From contig CALSTP010000001.1 of NCBI GenBank assembly GCA_943789305.1, forward strand, positions 1,443,178 to 1,507,177: 64,000 bases of DNA, given 5' to 3'. The position numbers and the translations under genes were made by a program. The stretch comes from an uncultured Flavobacteriaceae bacterium (GTDB taxonomy: Bacteria > Bacteroidota > Bacteroidia > Flavobacteriales > Flavobacteriaceae). Positions 29,254-40,511 of the stretch are shown piece by piece (position 1 is the first letter of the stretch; every line of letters starts with the position of its first letter). The notes beneath the pieces were generated by a model. That model saw nothing but the letters and a program-made list of their open reading frames with translations, did no database searches and was not told where the DNA came from.

Positions 29254-31884
29254 TTATAAAGCTGCCAAGCTTTTCTGTAATACTTCTATTTTTTCTAAAG
29301 CATCAGCTTCTTTTTTTCGCTCATTAACAATCACTTGTTCTGGAGCGTTAGAAACAAAGCGTTCGTTTGCCAATTTCTTTTGAACAGATACTAAAAAACC
29401 ATTCAAGTATTTGAGTTCTTCACCTAGTTTTTGTCGCTCTTTTTCAACATCAATTTTACCTTCAAGTGGAATAAAAAATTCCAGTCCATTTGCACGAAAA
29501 GCTCCCCCTTGTTTTTCTGGTGATGATTTTAGATAATTAATGCTAATAAGCTGTCCCATTTTTTGAATCAAAGATTCAAAAGGGATTTCTGCTGAAGAAC
29601 CGATTACTTGAAGAGCCAGTTTTTCCTTAAATCCAATTTGTTTTTCTTTTCGGAAATTTCGTATTCCGCCAATTACTGCCTTAGCAGCATCAAAGCGATT
29701 GATAATCTCTACGTCAAATGACTTGAATATTGGCCATTGACTAATAATCAATGCCTCATTTTGAGATCTTTTGTCCATATCTTGCCAGAGTTCTTCTGTA
29801 ATGAAAGGCATAAATGGGTGTAATAATTTTAAATTTTGCTCAAACAAAGATCGAATTTCTTTTAGGGTTTGCCCATCAATCGGATCACCATAGGATGGTT
29901 TTATTGCCTCAAGCAGCCAAGAGCAGAAATCGTCCCAAATAAGTTTATAAGAAGTCATCAAAGCATCTGATAAGCGGTATTTATCAAAATGATCATTGAT
30001 AGTTTCTAGAGTTTGATGAAATTTGTGATCGTACCATTGAAGTGATTCTCTATTCACTATGGATTGGCTTTTATTTTCATCAACTTCCCAACCATCAATT
30101 AGACGATATGCATTCCATATTTTATTTGCAAAACTTTTTCCTTGTTGACATAAGCTTTCGTCAAACAACAAATCATTCCCAGCAGCTGAACTGAATAATA
30201 AACCTATTCGAACAGCATCAGCACCGAAATCCTCTATAAGTTTAATTGCATCTGGAGAATTACCTAATTGCTTAGACATTTTTCTTCCTTGTTTATCTCG
30301 AACTAGTCCAGTTAAATAAACTTTAAAAAAAGGTTTTTTTTTGCGGTATTCATAGCCCGAAATTATCATACGAGCAACCCAAAAAAACAATATATCTGGG
30401 CCCGTTACTAGGTCTTTAGTTGGATAATAATAGTTTATCTCTTCGTTATCAGGGTTTCGAATTCCGTCAAAAACAGAGATAGGCCACAACCAAGAAGAAA
30501 ACCAAGTGTCTAAAACATCGTCATCTTGACGAAGATCACTTGCCTTTAAATTTTTATTTCCTGATTTTAAATGTGCCATTTCCAATGCTTTCTCAATTGA
30601 AGGAGCTACTACAAAATCATCAGGGTTATTACTGTAATAATAAGCTGGTATTTGTTGTCCCCACCATAATTGTCGGGATATGTTCCAATCTCGAATGTTT
30701 TCCATCCAATGGCGATAGGTATTCTTGAATTTGGTTGGAACTAAAGTAACATCATCTGATTCAAGTACAGCTTTGATGGCTGGTTTTGCAAGTTCTTCCA
30801 TTTTTAAAAACCATTGATCAGATAAACGGGGCTCAATAACTGCCTTAGTTCGTTCAGAAGTGCCTACTTTGTGGGGGTAATCTTCTTTTTTAACTAATAC
30901 ACCTAGGTCTTCTAACTCTTTTGAAATGGCTTTCCGAACTTCAAATCGATCCATAGCTTCATAGTGAAGTCCCTGAGCATTTAAGGTTGCATCTGGATTA
31001 AAAATATCAATAATATCTAATCCGTGTTTTTCTCCCAAAGCTTTGTCATTGACGTCATGTGCTGGTGTCACTTTCAAACAGCCTGTTCCAAATTCTATTT
31101 CAACATAATCATCTTCAATGATTGGTATCCAGCGGTCAGCAATTGGAACTTTTGCCTTTTTCCCTTTCAAATGTTCAAAACGTTCATCTTCTGGGTGAAT
31201 ACAAATTGCCGTATCTCCAAAAATAGTTTCGGGACGAGTTGTTGCAACTATCAAGGGATTTTCAACCCCCTCTACTTCATAAGCCACATAATATAAAAAA
31301 CCTGCTTTTTCTTCATAAATAACTTCTTCATCAGACAAAGTTGTTTGTGCTTCTGGATCCCAATTAACCATGCGATAACCCCTATAAATCAACCCTTTTT
31401 TAAACAGATCAACAAATACTTGAATTACAGATTCTGACATTTCTGCATCAAGAGTAAACTTGGTTCTATCCCAGTCGCAAGAAGCTCCCAGTTTTTGAAG
31501 TTGATTTAAAATAACTCCTCCATATTCCTCTGTCCAATTCCACGCATGCTCTAAGAACTCTTCTCGTGTTAAGTCATTTTTATCAATTCCTTGTTTCTTT
31601 AATCGAGCTACCACTTTAGCTTCTGTAGCAATCGATGCGTGATCGGTTCCAGGAACCCAACAGGCGTTAAATCCTTGCATTCTAGCTCTTCGAATCAAAA
31701 TATCTTGCAAAGAAACATTTAACATATGGCCCATATGAAGTACACCTGTAACGTTTGGTGGTGGGATTACTATAGAATAAGAAGGACGTTTATCCGGTGT
31801 GGATGCAAAATACTTATTACTAAGCCAGTAGTCGTACCATTTCTTTTCGACAGTTGCGGCTTCAAACTTTGAGGAAATCGACAT
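29254..31884 (-). CDS. valS: Valyl-tRNA synthetase
   Basis: PPPNVTGVLHMGHM, KMSKQLGNSPD. Confidence 0.97.
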   Translation of the reverse strand: MSISSKFEAATVEKKWYDYWLSNKYFASTPDKRPSYSIVIPPPNVTGVLHMGHMLNVSLQDILIRRARMQGFNACWVPGTDHASIATEAKVVARLKKQGIDKNDLTREEFLEHAWNWTEEYGGVILNQLQKLGASCDWDRTKFTLDAEMSESVIQVFVDLFKKGLIYRGYRMVNWDPEAQTTLSDEEVIYEEKAGFLYYVAYEVEGVENPLIVATTRPETIFGDTAICIHPEDERFEHLKGKKAKVPIADRWIPIIEDDYVEIEFGTGCLKVTPAHDVNDKALGEKHGLDIIDIFNPDATLNAQGLHYEAMDRFEVRKAISKELEDLGVLVKKEDYPHKVGTSERTKAVIEPRLSDQWFLKMEELAKPAIKAVLESDDVTLVPTKFKNTYRHWMENIRDWNISRQLWWGQQIPAYYYSNNPDDFVVAPSIEKALEMAHLKSGNKNLKASDLRQDDDVLDTWFSSWLWPISVFDGIRNPDNEEINYYYPTKDLVTGPDILFFWVARMIISGYEYRKKKPFFKVYLTGLVRDKQGRKMSKQLGNSPDAIKLIEDFGADAVRIGLLFSSAAGNDLLFDESLCQQGKSFANKIWNAYRLIDGWEVDENKSQSIVNRESLQWYDHKFHQTLETINDHFDKYRLSDALMTSYKLIWDDFCSWLLEAIKPSYGDPIDGQTLKEIRSLFEQNLKLLHPFMPFITEELWQDMDKRSQNEALIISQWPIFKSFDVEIINRFDAAKAVIGGIRNFRKEKQIGFKEKLALQVIGSSAEIPFESLIQKMGQLISINYLKSSPEKQGGAFRANGLEFFIPLEGKIDVEKERQKLGEELKYLNGFLVSVQKKLANERFVSNAPEQVIVNERKKEADALEKIEVLQKSLAAL

Positions 31885-32018
31885 AGTGGTCTGATTTTTG
31901 TTAAATATAAAGCAAAAGTAATTTTCTTAAGGGGATTTCAAAAGGAATCAGATCACTTTTGTCATGCTTTTTTCTGTGAATTAAAATTATGTATATTGCA
32001 AATACTAAAAATGAGCTT

Positions 32019-32396
32019 ATGAAAAATTTAATTACCGCTTTCAGTTTTTTTTTAGCGTTCAATTTGGGAAGCTTTGCTCAAACCAGTGGGCCAAAAATAG
32101 AGTTTAAATCCAGTGTTATTGATTATGGAGAAATTTCAAGAGGCAGTGACGGAATTCGTGTTTTTACTTTTGTAAACAAAGGTGATAAACCTCTTGAAAT
32201 AACTAAGGTATACTCTTCTTGTGGCTGTACTATCCCCAAGAAACCAGAGGCCCCAATTCCACCTGGGGAAACTGGAGAAATTCAAGTTAAATACGACACC
32301 AACAGATTGGGTCCGATTCGTAAAACCATTACTGTAAATTCAAACTCTGCAGAAACACCTATTGTTTCACTGAAAATAAAAGGAGTGGTTCAATAA
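32019..32396 (+). CDS. DUF1573 domain exported protein
   Basis: FVNKGDKPLEITKVYSSCGCTIPKKPEAPIPPGETGEIQVKY. Confidence 0.88.
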   Translation: MKNLITAFSFFLAFNLGSFAQTSGPKIEFKSSVIDYGEISRGSDGIRVFTFVNKGDKPLEITKVYSSCGCTIPKKPEAPIPPGETGEIQVKYDTNRLGPIRKTITVNSNSAETPIVSLKIKGVVQ

Positions 32397-32399
32397 CTC

Positions 32400-33736
32400 T
32401 CATAACAATGTTTTTAAAACAAATCGATAAATAAGTTTTACTCCTTTTCTTTTGATTGCTAGTTTTATTTTAGTTCCAGGTTTCTTTTGAAATAGGTGAG
32501 TCATATGCTGAAGCTATATGTCATCTACTCTTTTACCATTAATTGATATTATACATCTACTACTTTCAAGCCCACTAATGCTGCAGGAGAACCCTTTCTA
32601 AGATTTGATATTTCAATTATGGATTGAAAACGCAACCGATAAACTTCTGTAAGAAATATCTTAACCCCATTATTCTGTCTTTCATCTTGACTTTTGTGTC
32701 GATCATCAGCTATAAAATTAATTTTTTCCTTGATTAAATTTTCGCCTTTGTATTGCAATTCAATACCACTTAAATTATAATAAAAAGGAGAAAAAGCTTT
32801 AGAATTTCTTTTTAAGATTAATTGTTTGTTTGGATAGTCAAAAGTTATTTTAAAACGTCTTAACAATTCACCTCCAATACTTACTATTCTATTGTTGTCT
32901 AGTACTTTTTTATAGTCAATTATACTATCAGGGTAGGCAACTTTTTATTTTTTTCAAAATAAATGATCCCAGTTGAAATGAAGATATTTTCCCTCGGTCA
33001 CCAAACAAGTCCCCATTGATTCCTATTCCTAAAAAGTTAGGGAAAAAGGAAGATATTTTGACAACTTTTTCATGTTGATCAAAAAGCCATAGAGCATCAC
33101 TTGAACCACTATCAATTAAATTTCTCCTTCGACAACCTTTCAATTATCTTGAGTAATAAATCCGCTAACAAGGGGTTTTTTATTTTTAAACCGAATGGGA
33201 AGAATACTGCACTTTCTACATGAAATAGTTTTATCATTTGAGTACTCAATGCGTATGCGTTTACTTATATAATTAATTGAAATTTTAAAATTCTTAAAAA
33301 GAGAAGCTCCCAAAATACCGTCAATTTGAGTTCCCATGCGTTTACTAAATTTTAAATTCTCATCCTCTAACAATAATATTTCATGATTTACGCTAGTCAA
33401 ACGGTCAATTTTAAAAAAGTCAGCCTCTACCCTAAATGCGCGTATGAAAGCTACATTGGAAAAAACCCTAATATTAATAATTTCTCTGCTTTCAAAGTCA
33501 TGAATTGATATTAAATCGTTGTTAAATAAAATGGTTTTATTGACACCAGAATCTAATAAAAAATTAAGGGCTACTCCATTAATTTGAACTGGTAATACGA
33601 TTAGATTATTGATTAATTTAAAAGAAAAAGTTCGCTTTTTAACGCCTTCTGGAAAATAAAAACTGGATTGAGCAAACAATGAGAAAGAGCAACAAAAATA
33701 AAATATGAATAAAATTATTCTAAAATATTGTTTCAT
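32400..33736 (-). pseudogene. Retropepsin-like aspartyl protease with PDZ domain, multiply disrupted
   Basis: Signal peptide + FLLDSGVNKT; continuation LIDSGSSDALW in second frame, VAYPDSIIDYKKVLDNNRIVSIGGELLRRFKITFDY in third, then frameshift into IISINGKRVDDI*LQHMTHLFQKKPGTKIKLAIKRKG. Confidence 0.85.
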
Positions 33737-33892
33737 AGAAATGGGGTATAATTCGGTCTTCTATTTTAATTACATTTTTTTAGCAAAAAAGTAATCCTAA
33801 AAAAAGAATACATATAAAACCTAACAAAAAACATTCTAATTAATCTGATGTAATTTTTTTTTAAGATATTAGCAAAATTATTTTAATACAAA

Positions 33893-35086
33893 ATGCCCAT
33901 TTTATCCAACAAGGGAAGAAACCTTCCAGAATCTCCCATAAGAAAATTAAGTGCTTTTGCGACTAAAACAAAAACTAAAGGAGTTCATGTATTTCACCTC
34001 AACATTGGACAACCTGATATTGATTCTCCACAAGATTCAATTGACATAGTTCGCAACAATAATCTAAAACTACTTCCCTATGAGTCTTCTGAAGGGTCAT
34101 TAAGTTTTAGAAAATCACTTTGTTCTTATTACAAAAGAAATAAAATTGAAGTTCTTCCCGAAGACATCATTGTTACGACTGGAGCAAGCGAGGCATTAGC
34201 ATTTACCTTGAATTGTATTTGTGATGCTGGTGATGAGATTATTATACCTGAACCTTTTTATGCAAACTACAATGGTTTTGCTGCTGCATCAAGTGTAAAA
34301 GTTATACCTATAGTTTCATTATTTGATGATCAATTTTGCCTCCCTTCAATCTCTACCATTGAAAATAAAATCACACCAAGAACCAAGGCGATTTTAATCT
34401 GCAATCCAAGTAACCCTACGGGATATCTATACTCACAAGAAGAAATCAAATTGCTTGGAGATCTTGCACTAAAACACAATGTTTTTTTAATTGTTGATGA
34501 AGTTTATCGAGAATTTATTCATAGTGAAGTAGATAAACACTTTTCGGTTTTACAATATGAAAAGTTAAATGATCATGCAATCATGATTGATTCGGTTTCT
34601 AAACGTTACAGTCTTTGTGGAGCACGAGTTGGATTCATGGTTTCAAAAAACAAAAATCTAATCGCAACTGCTCTAAAATTTGCGCATTTACGGTTATCTC
34701 CCGCTACTTTAGCTCTTATGGCTAGCGAAGCTGCTATCAATTCTGACCCAGAATATTTAATCCAAGTAAAAAATGAATATTCAAAACGAAAAAAAACCTT
34801 AATTGAAGCTTTAGAAAAAATTGATGGCATTCGAGTATCCAATCCAAAGGGAGCATTTTACTGTATTGTAGAATTACCTGTTGAGGATGCGGAAGAATTT
34901 TCTAAATGGATGTTAACTGATTTTACTTATCAAAATGAAACAGTTATGTTTGCTCCTGCAGCAGGGTTTTATTCTACACCTGGGTATGGAAAAAAACAAA
35001 TTAGAATGGGTTTTGTTTTAAAGCAAAAAGACTTGTTACGCTGTGCTAAAATTCTAGAAAAAGCCTTAAAGGCTTATTCCAATTGA
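33893..35086 (+). CDS. Pyridoxal phosphate-dependent aminotransferase (class I/II)
   Basis: LNIGQPDIDSP, CNPSNPTGYLYS, DSVSKRYSLCGARVGF. Confidence 0.92.
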   Translation: MPILSNKGRNLPESPIRKLSAFATKTKTKGVHVFHLNIGQPDIDSPQDSIDIVRNNNLKLLPYESSEGSLSFRKSLCSYYKRNKIEVLPEDIIVTTGASEALAFTLNCICDAGDEIIIPEPFYANYNGFAAASSVKVIPIVSLFDDQFCLPSISTIENKITPRTKAILICNPSNPTGYLYSQEEIKLLGDLALKHNVFLIVDEVYREFIHSEVDKHFSVLQYEKLNDHAIMIDSVSKRYSLCGARVGFMVSKNKNLIATALKFAHLRLSPATLALMASEAAINSDPEYLIQVKNEYSKRKKTLIEALEKIDGIRVSNPKGAFYCIVELPVEDAEEFSKWMLTDFTYQNETVMFAPAAGFYSTPGYGKKQIRMGFVLKQKDLLRCAKILEKALKAYSN

Positions 35087-35101
35087 ATTGAGTTTTCTAT
35101 C

Positions 35102-36133
35102 TTGTGTATGCTTAAGAAAACACAATTGAAAACCATCGAAGAAAATAAATCCATAAAAGTATATAATACATTTGGTGTTGAATGTTTTAGTGAATATTTC
35201 AGTCGTGTTAATTCGGAAGAAGAGCTTCGTGAGATACTTTTGAATAAAAACTTTAAAAAGAAATTTATCATAGGTGGTGGAAGTAATTTACTGCTTACCA
35301 AAAATATATTAGGATTATGCATCCATATTAATCTTAAAGGAATCCATATCGTTGAAGAAAATGATGAACATGTTGTACTTGAAGTTCAAGCAGGGGAAAA
35401 CTGGCACGAATTTGTTGTTTGGACTATTAATCAAGGATATGGTGGCCTAGAAAATTTATCCCTAATTCCTGGAAATACTGGCACTGCCCCAATTCAAAAT
35501 ATTGGTGCTTACGGAGTTGAATTGAAAGACAGTTTTGTAAGCTGTAAGGCTATGAATGTAGAAACTGCAGAAATGCGTAAATTCAATCTTGAAGATGTAG
35601 AATTTGGTTACCGAACCTCTATTTTTAAAACTACTTTAAAAGGAAAATATGTGATTACTTCTGTTCAATTTCGGTTGACCAAAAAAAACCATAAACTCAA
35701 AACAAGTTATGGGGCAATTCGAGAGGAAATGGGAAATATAACTGTATCTCCAAAAAGCATTGCTGATGCAGTAATTTCAATTAGAGAACGTAAACTTCCT
35801 GATCCCAAAGTAATTGGGAATGGTGGAAGTTTCTTTAAAAACCCCATAATTAAAGAAAAACAATTTGAAAACTTATTGGAAAAATATCCTGAAATACCTT
35901 ACTACAGAATGAATAGTTCTGAAATCAAAATTCCAGCTGGGTGGTTAATTGAATCTCTTGGTTTCAAGGGGTATAAAAAAGGTGATGCAGGTGTTCATAA
36001 AGATCAAGCTCTCGTATTGGTTAATCACGGAAAAGCTTCGGGTCAAGAAATTTTAGCATTATCACAAGAACTTCAAAAAAAAGTAAAATACATCTTTGAT
36101 ATTCATTTAGAAATTGAAGTAAATATCTATTAA
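35102..36133 (+). CDS. murB: UDP-N-acetylmuramate dehydrogenase
   Basis: IIGGGSNLLLTKN, GTAPIQNIGAYGVE, GNGGSFFKNP. Confidence 0.95.
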   Translation: MCMLKKTQLKTIEENKSIKVYNTFGVECFSEYFSRVNSEEELREILLNKNFKKKFIIGGGSNLLLTKNILGLCIHINLKGIHIVEENDEHVVLEVQAGENWHEFVVWTINQGYGGLENLSLIPGNTGTAPIQNIGAYGVELKDSFVSCKAMNVETAEMRKFNLEDVEFGYRTSIFKTTLKGKYVITSVQFRLTKKNHKLKTSYGAIREEMGNITVSPKSIADAVISIRERKLPDPKVIGNGGSFFKNPIIKEKQFENLLEKYPEIPYYRMNSSEIKIPAGWLIESLGFKGYKKGDAGVHKDQALVLVNHGKASGQEILALSQELQKKVKYIFDIHLEIEVNIY

Positions 36134-36586
36134 TTACTCTTTATTCTTTGAGTCGAGTTGTAAAGTTACCGGACCATCGTTGCACAAAGAAACTTGCATG
36201 TCTGCACCAAAAATTCCAGTTGCAATGGGCTTGTTCAAAACCTTTTCTACTTGAGATATAAAAGCTTCATATAGAGGGATTGCATGTTCATGTTTTGCTG
36301 CAAGTATATAAGAAGGTCGATTCCCTTTTTTAGTGGCTGCCATTAATGTAAACTGACTAATTAGAAGAAGCTCCCCATCAATATCAAGAAGAGATCGATT
36401 CATAATTCCATCTGAATCTGAGAAAATGCGAATTTGGGTTGTTTTTTTTATTATCCAATTAACGTCTTCTATGGTGTCTGCCATTTCAATTCCTAAAAAA
36501 ACAAGCAAACCTTGTTTAATGGATCCGACATTCTTTTGGTTCACCTCTACTTTGGCATTTTTTACTCGCTGAATTACTACACGCAT
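36134..36586 (-). CDS. dtd: D-aminoacyl-tRNA deacylase
   Basis: MRVVIQRVKNAKV, LLISQFTLMA, GIFGADMQVSLCNDGPVT. Confidence 0.95.
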   Translation of the reverse strand: MRVVIQRVKNAKVEVNQKNVGSIKQGLLVFLGIEMADTIEDVNWIIKKTTQIRIFSDSDGIMNRSLLDIDGELLLISQFTLMAATKKGNRPSYILAAKHEHAIPLYEAFISQVEKVLNKPIATGIFGADMQVSLCNDGPVTLQLDSKNKE

Positions 36587-36588
36587 AA

Positions 36589-37518
36589 TTAATTTCTATA
36601 AGGAGTGTCTTCCTCTAAAAGTTGAAGATAACTTTTGTATCTAGAGGCCGCAATAGTTTTATTTTCGACACCTTCTTTTACGGCACATTTGGGTTCATCC
36701 ACATGAAGACAATTATTAAACTTGCAGGAGTTTTTTATTTTTAAAAATTCAGGGAAATAATTTCCTAGTTCTTCTGATTCCATATCAACAACACCAAAAC
36801 CTTTGATGCCTGGTGTATCAATAATTCTTGCATTTCCATCCAAATCAAACATTTCAGCATAGGTAGTTGTATGCTGACCTTGCTGGTGTTGTTCTGAAAT
36901 GATTTTTGTCTTTAAATTTAAATTTGGAGATATTGAGTTGATCAAAGTAGATTTACCCACACCACTATGTCCCGAAAACATTGAACATTTCCCCTCCATT
37001 AATTTTGAAATAAAGGCTACATCTTTTTTGTTAAAACTTGAAATCTGATGGCAGGTATATCCTGTTTTTTCATAAATACTTTGCATTGCCTTTATCTCGA
37101 GCTTTTCTTCTTCAGAATATTTATCCATTTTATTGAACAGCAAAATCGCTTTAATTTGGTAGGCTTCAGCAGTAATTAAAAAGCGATCAATAAAAGAAAA
37201 GAAAGTTGGAGGATTATTCAGAGTAATCAATAAAAAAGCTTGATCAATATTGGAGGCGATAATATGAGTTTGCTTTGATAAATTAACCGATTTTCTTACG
37301 ATGTAATTATCTCGAGGTTCAATTGCATTGATGATTCCCAAGGATTCTGCTTCTTTCTCTATTTCAAAATCAACTCTATCCCCCACTGCAATAGGATTAG
37401 TACTCTTTATACCTTGTATTCTAAACTTCCCTTTTATTCTGCATGAAAAAAAATCTCCACTAGTATCTTTTACAAGATACCAACTCCCTGTTGAACGATA
37501 AACAATTCCTTTATTCAA
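36589..37518 (-). CDS. rsgA: Ribosome small subunit-dependent GTPase A
   Basis: LLFNKMDKYS, GHSGVGKSTLINSI, DTPGIKGFG. Confidence 0.95.
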   Translation of the reverse strand: MNKGIVYRSTGSWYLVKDTSGDFFSCRIKGKFRIQGIKSTNPIAVGDRVDFEIEKEAESLGIINAIEPRDNYIVRKSVNLSKQTHIIASNIDQAFLLITLNNPPTFFSFIDRFLITAEAYQIKAILLFNKMDKYSEEEKLEIKAMQSIYEKTGYTCHQISSFNKKDVAFISKLMEGKCSMFSGHSGVGKSTLINSISPNLNLKTKIISEQHQQGQHTTTYAEMFDLDGNARIIDTPGIKGFGVVDMESEELGNYFPEFLKIKNSCKFNNCLHVDEPKCAVKEGVENKTIAASRYKSYLQLLEEDTPYRN

Positions 37519-37609
37519 TTATAACGTTTTAGAAAGTTTAAAGATAAGTTAGAAATCTTTATGCGGCAATTTCATTGACATATTTGCTATCTTTGTGGAA
37601 AAATTTTTC

Positions 37610-39130
37610 ATGGCTCAAAAAGCAATTTTAATGATTCTGGATGGATGGGGAAAGTCACCAAATCCCTCAGTTTCTGCTATTGATCAAGCACAAACTCCTT
37701 TTATTGATAGTTTATATAAAAATTACTCCAATAACAGTCTTCGAACCGATGGTATGCATGTTGGCCTTCCCGATGGACAAATGGGTAATAGTGAAGTCGG
37801 TCATGTAAATCTTGGTGCTGGTCGTATTGTCTATCAAGATTTGGCTAAAATTAATTTAGCAATTGAGAACAATACGCTAAAAGATGAAATCGTTTTGAAA
37901 GAAGCCATTGCATATGCAAAAACTAATGATAAAAAAATTCATCTAATGGGTTTGGTTTCTGATGGTGGAGTACATTCTCATGTAAATCACATTAATGCTT
38001 TATTGGAAATTTTTGCTGAACAAAAAATGGATAAGGTATATCTTCATGCATTTACCGATGGACGGGATGTTGATCCACAATCAGGAAAAAAGTTCATAAA
38101 AAACATCGAAGAAACTATGTCCAAAACTACTGGAAGAATAGCTTCTGTTATTGGGCGATATTATGCCATGGATAGAGATCAACGCTGGGAACGTGTTCAA
38201 AAAGCATACGATCTTATTGTTCGAGGCAAGGGTAACTTAGTAGATGACTTTGCTAGCGCAATTCAGAATTCTTATGATGAAAAAATAACCGATGAGTTCA
38301 TCGCTCCTCTAGTTGCAAAAAATAAAGAAGGAAAAGCCCTTGCTACTTTAGAGTCAGATGATGTAGTAATTTTCTTTAACTTTAGAACTGATCGAGGGCG
38401 TGAATTATCAAAGGCACTTTCACAAAAAACATTTAAAGAACAAGGAATGAATCCTTTAAGTCTACATTTTGTTACCTTGACCAATTATGATAGTTCTTTT
38501 AAAAAGGTAAATGTTATATTTGATAAAGAGAATCTTAAAGATACTTTGGGGGAAACTTTATCTGATGCTGGCAAAATTCAAATTAGAATTGCTGAAACTG
38601 AAAAATATCCACACGTTACATTCTTTTTTAACGGTGGTAGAGAGAAACCTTTTCCGGGAGAAGAACGCATTCTTTGTCCTTCACCTAAAGTGGCAACCTA
38701 TGATTTGCAACCGGAAATGAGTGCTTTTGAAATTCGCGATGCAATTATTCCTGAGATTCAAAAAGAAACTGCAGATTTTATTTGTTTGAACTTTGCAAAT
38801 CCTGATATGGTAGGCCATACTGGTGATCTTAATGCTACAATTAAAGCATGTGAAACAGTAGATAATTGTGCTCAAGAAATTATAGAAGCTGCCTTGACTC
38901 AAGATTACGCTACTTTGGTTATTGCTGATCATGGAAATTGTGAGACCATGATAAATCCAGACGGAAGTCCAAATACAGCTCATACAACCAACCCTGTTCC
39001 AATTATTTTGGTAGATAATCACAAGAAAAAAATAGCTTCTGGTGTTTTGGGAGATATAGCTCCCACAATCCTTGATTTAATGGATATTAAACAACCTGAA
39101 GCAATGACACAAAAATCATTACTCCTATGA
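37610..39130 (+). CDS. gpmI: 2,3-bisphosphoglycerate-independent phosphoglycerate mutase
   Basis: LMILDGWGKSP, GQMGNSEVGHVNLGAGRIVYQDL, ADHGNCE. Confidence 0.96.
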   Translation: MAQKAILMILDGWGKSPNPSVSAIDQAQTPFIDSLYKNYSNNSLRTDGMHVGLPDGQMGNSEVGHVNLGAGRIVYQDLAKINLAIENNTLKDEIVLKEAIAYAKTNDKKIHLMGLVSDGGVHSHVNHINALLEIFAEQKMDKVYLHAFTDGRDVDPQSGKKFIKNIEETMSKTTGRIASVIGRYYAMDRDQRWERVQKAYDLIVRGKGNLVDDFASAIQNSYDEKITDEFIAPLVAKNKEGKALATLESDDVVIFFNFRTDRGRELSKALSQKTFKEQGMNPLSLHFVTLTNYDSSFKKVNVIFDKENLKDTLGETLSDAGKIQIRIAETEKYPHVTFFFNGGREKPFPGEERILCPSPKVATYDLQPEMSAFEIRDAIIPEIQKETADFICLNFANPDMVGHTGDLNATIKACETVDNCAQEIIEAALTQDYATLVIADHGNCETMINPDGSPNTAHTTNPVPIILVDNHKKKIASGVLGDIAPTILDLMDIKQPEAMTQKSLLL

Positions 39131-39690
39131 AAATAGTTTTTACTTTTTTGACTTTAGCACTTTTCATCAGTTGTGGAGAGGTAAAAAAAGAACCCAAACA
39201 GAAAGTAACAGAAGTTACAATTCCAAATTCCCTTAAAAGCACTACCCTAGAAGGCGAAGAAATTCTCTTAGGAAAAATAACCTTGGATCAATTAAAATTA
39301 TTTTCGCCATGGTATCAAAGGGAGTATGATTTTTACAAAGTGAATCCATCACAAGCTAAAGAATTAAAACCCTTATTAAAAAACATTCGGATAACCTTAC
39401 TTTTAGGAACTTGGTGTGAGGATAGTCAAAGAGAAGTTGCTCCAATGTTAAAAATTTTAAAAGAATCAGGATTTACCATAGATCAAATAGAACTTATTGC
39501 AGTTTCGGAAGATAAAGATACCCCAGATGGTCTTGAAAAAAAATATGACCTCTTCAATGTTCCCACGCTAATTTTTTCTAAAAACAATAAAGAATTGAAT
39601 CGAATTGTAGAATTTCCCATTGAAACTTTAGAGCAGGATATGCTAAAAATTCTGAAAGATGAGAGCTACAAAAACGCATATGCTGAATGA
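39127..39690 (+). CDS. Thioredoxin-like family lipoprotein
   Basis: Lipobox LALFISC; GTWCEDSQREVAPMLKIL. Confidence 0.75.
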   Translation: MKIVFTFLTLALFISCGEVKKEPKQKVTEVTIPNSLKSTTLEGEEILLGKITLDQLKLFSPWYQREYDFYKVNPSQAKELKPLLKNIRITLLLGTWCEDSQREVAPMLKILKESGFTIDQIELIAVSEDKDTPDGLEKKYDLFNVPTLIFSKNNKELNRIVEFPIETLEQDMLKILKDESYKNAYAE

Positions 39691-40511
39691 GTGCTGTTGT
39701 ACTTAAAAATAGAGAAGAAATTGAATTAATGCGAGAAAGCGCTTTGATCGTTTCTAAAACACTAGGAATGCTTGCCAGTGAAATTAAACCTGGAATAAGC
39801 AGCTTAGAATTGGATGTAAAAGCAGAAGAGTTTATCAGGGATCATGGAGCAGTTCCAGGCTTTTTAGGACTTTATGATTTCCCTAATACATTATGCATGA
39901 GCCCCAATTCTCAGGTAGTCCATGGAATTCCAAATAATGAACCTCTTCAAGAGGGAGATATTATTTCGATTGACTGTGGCTCCCTTAAAAATGGCTTTTA
40001 TGGAGATCATGCTTATACTTTTGCGGTAGGTGAAATTGATCCCAAAACAGAAAAACTTTTACGCATTACTAAGGAATCTTTGTATAAAGGAATTGCAGAA
40101 TTTAAAAATGGAAATCGTATTGGAGATCTTGCTTATGCCATTCAAAACCATGCAGAAACTGAGGGATATGGTGTTGTTAGAGAATTAATTGGACATGGAT
40201 TAGGAATAAAAATGCATGAAGGACCAGAAGTTCCTAATTATGGAAAAAGAGGGCGTGGTAAAAAATTCATAGATGGAATGGTTCTGGCTATTGAGCCTAT
40301 GATTAACAGAGGAACCCACCGAATCAAGCAACTCAATGATGGCTGGACTATTTTGACCGCTGATGGTTTACCTAGTGCACATTTTGAACATGATGTTGCT
40401 TTGATAGATGGAAAACCCGAACTGCTTTCTACCTTTCAATACATCTATAAAGCTCTGGGTATAGATAGTGATGAGGAAACACCCTTTCGAAAAGAAGCCT
40501 TGATTTTATGA
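39687..40511 (+). CDS. map: Type I methionyl aminopeptidase
   Basis: SPNSQVVHGIPN, SIDCGSLKNGFYGDHAYTF, GHGLGIKMHEGPEVPNYG. Confidence 0.95.
   Translation: MSAVVLKNREEIELMRESALIVSKTLGMLASEIKPGISSLELDVKAEEFIRDHGAVPGFLGLYDFPNTLCMSPNSQVVHGIPNNEPLQEGDIISIDCGSLKNGFYGDHAYTFAVGEIDPKTEKLLRITKESLYKGIAEFKNGNRIGDLAYAIQNHAETEGYGVVRELIGHGLGIKMHEGPEVPNYGKRGRGKKFIDGMVLAIEPMINRGTHRIKQLNDGWTILTADGLPSAHFEHDVALIDGKPELLSTFQYIYKALGIDSDEETPFRKEALIL

Noticed and set aside
32549-33143. Programmed frameshifting in the aspartyl protease ORFs
   Set aside because: Several shifts plus an extra stop codon occur in one gene; decay is the better explanation.
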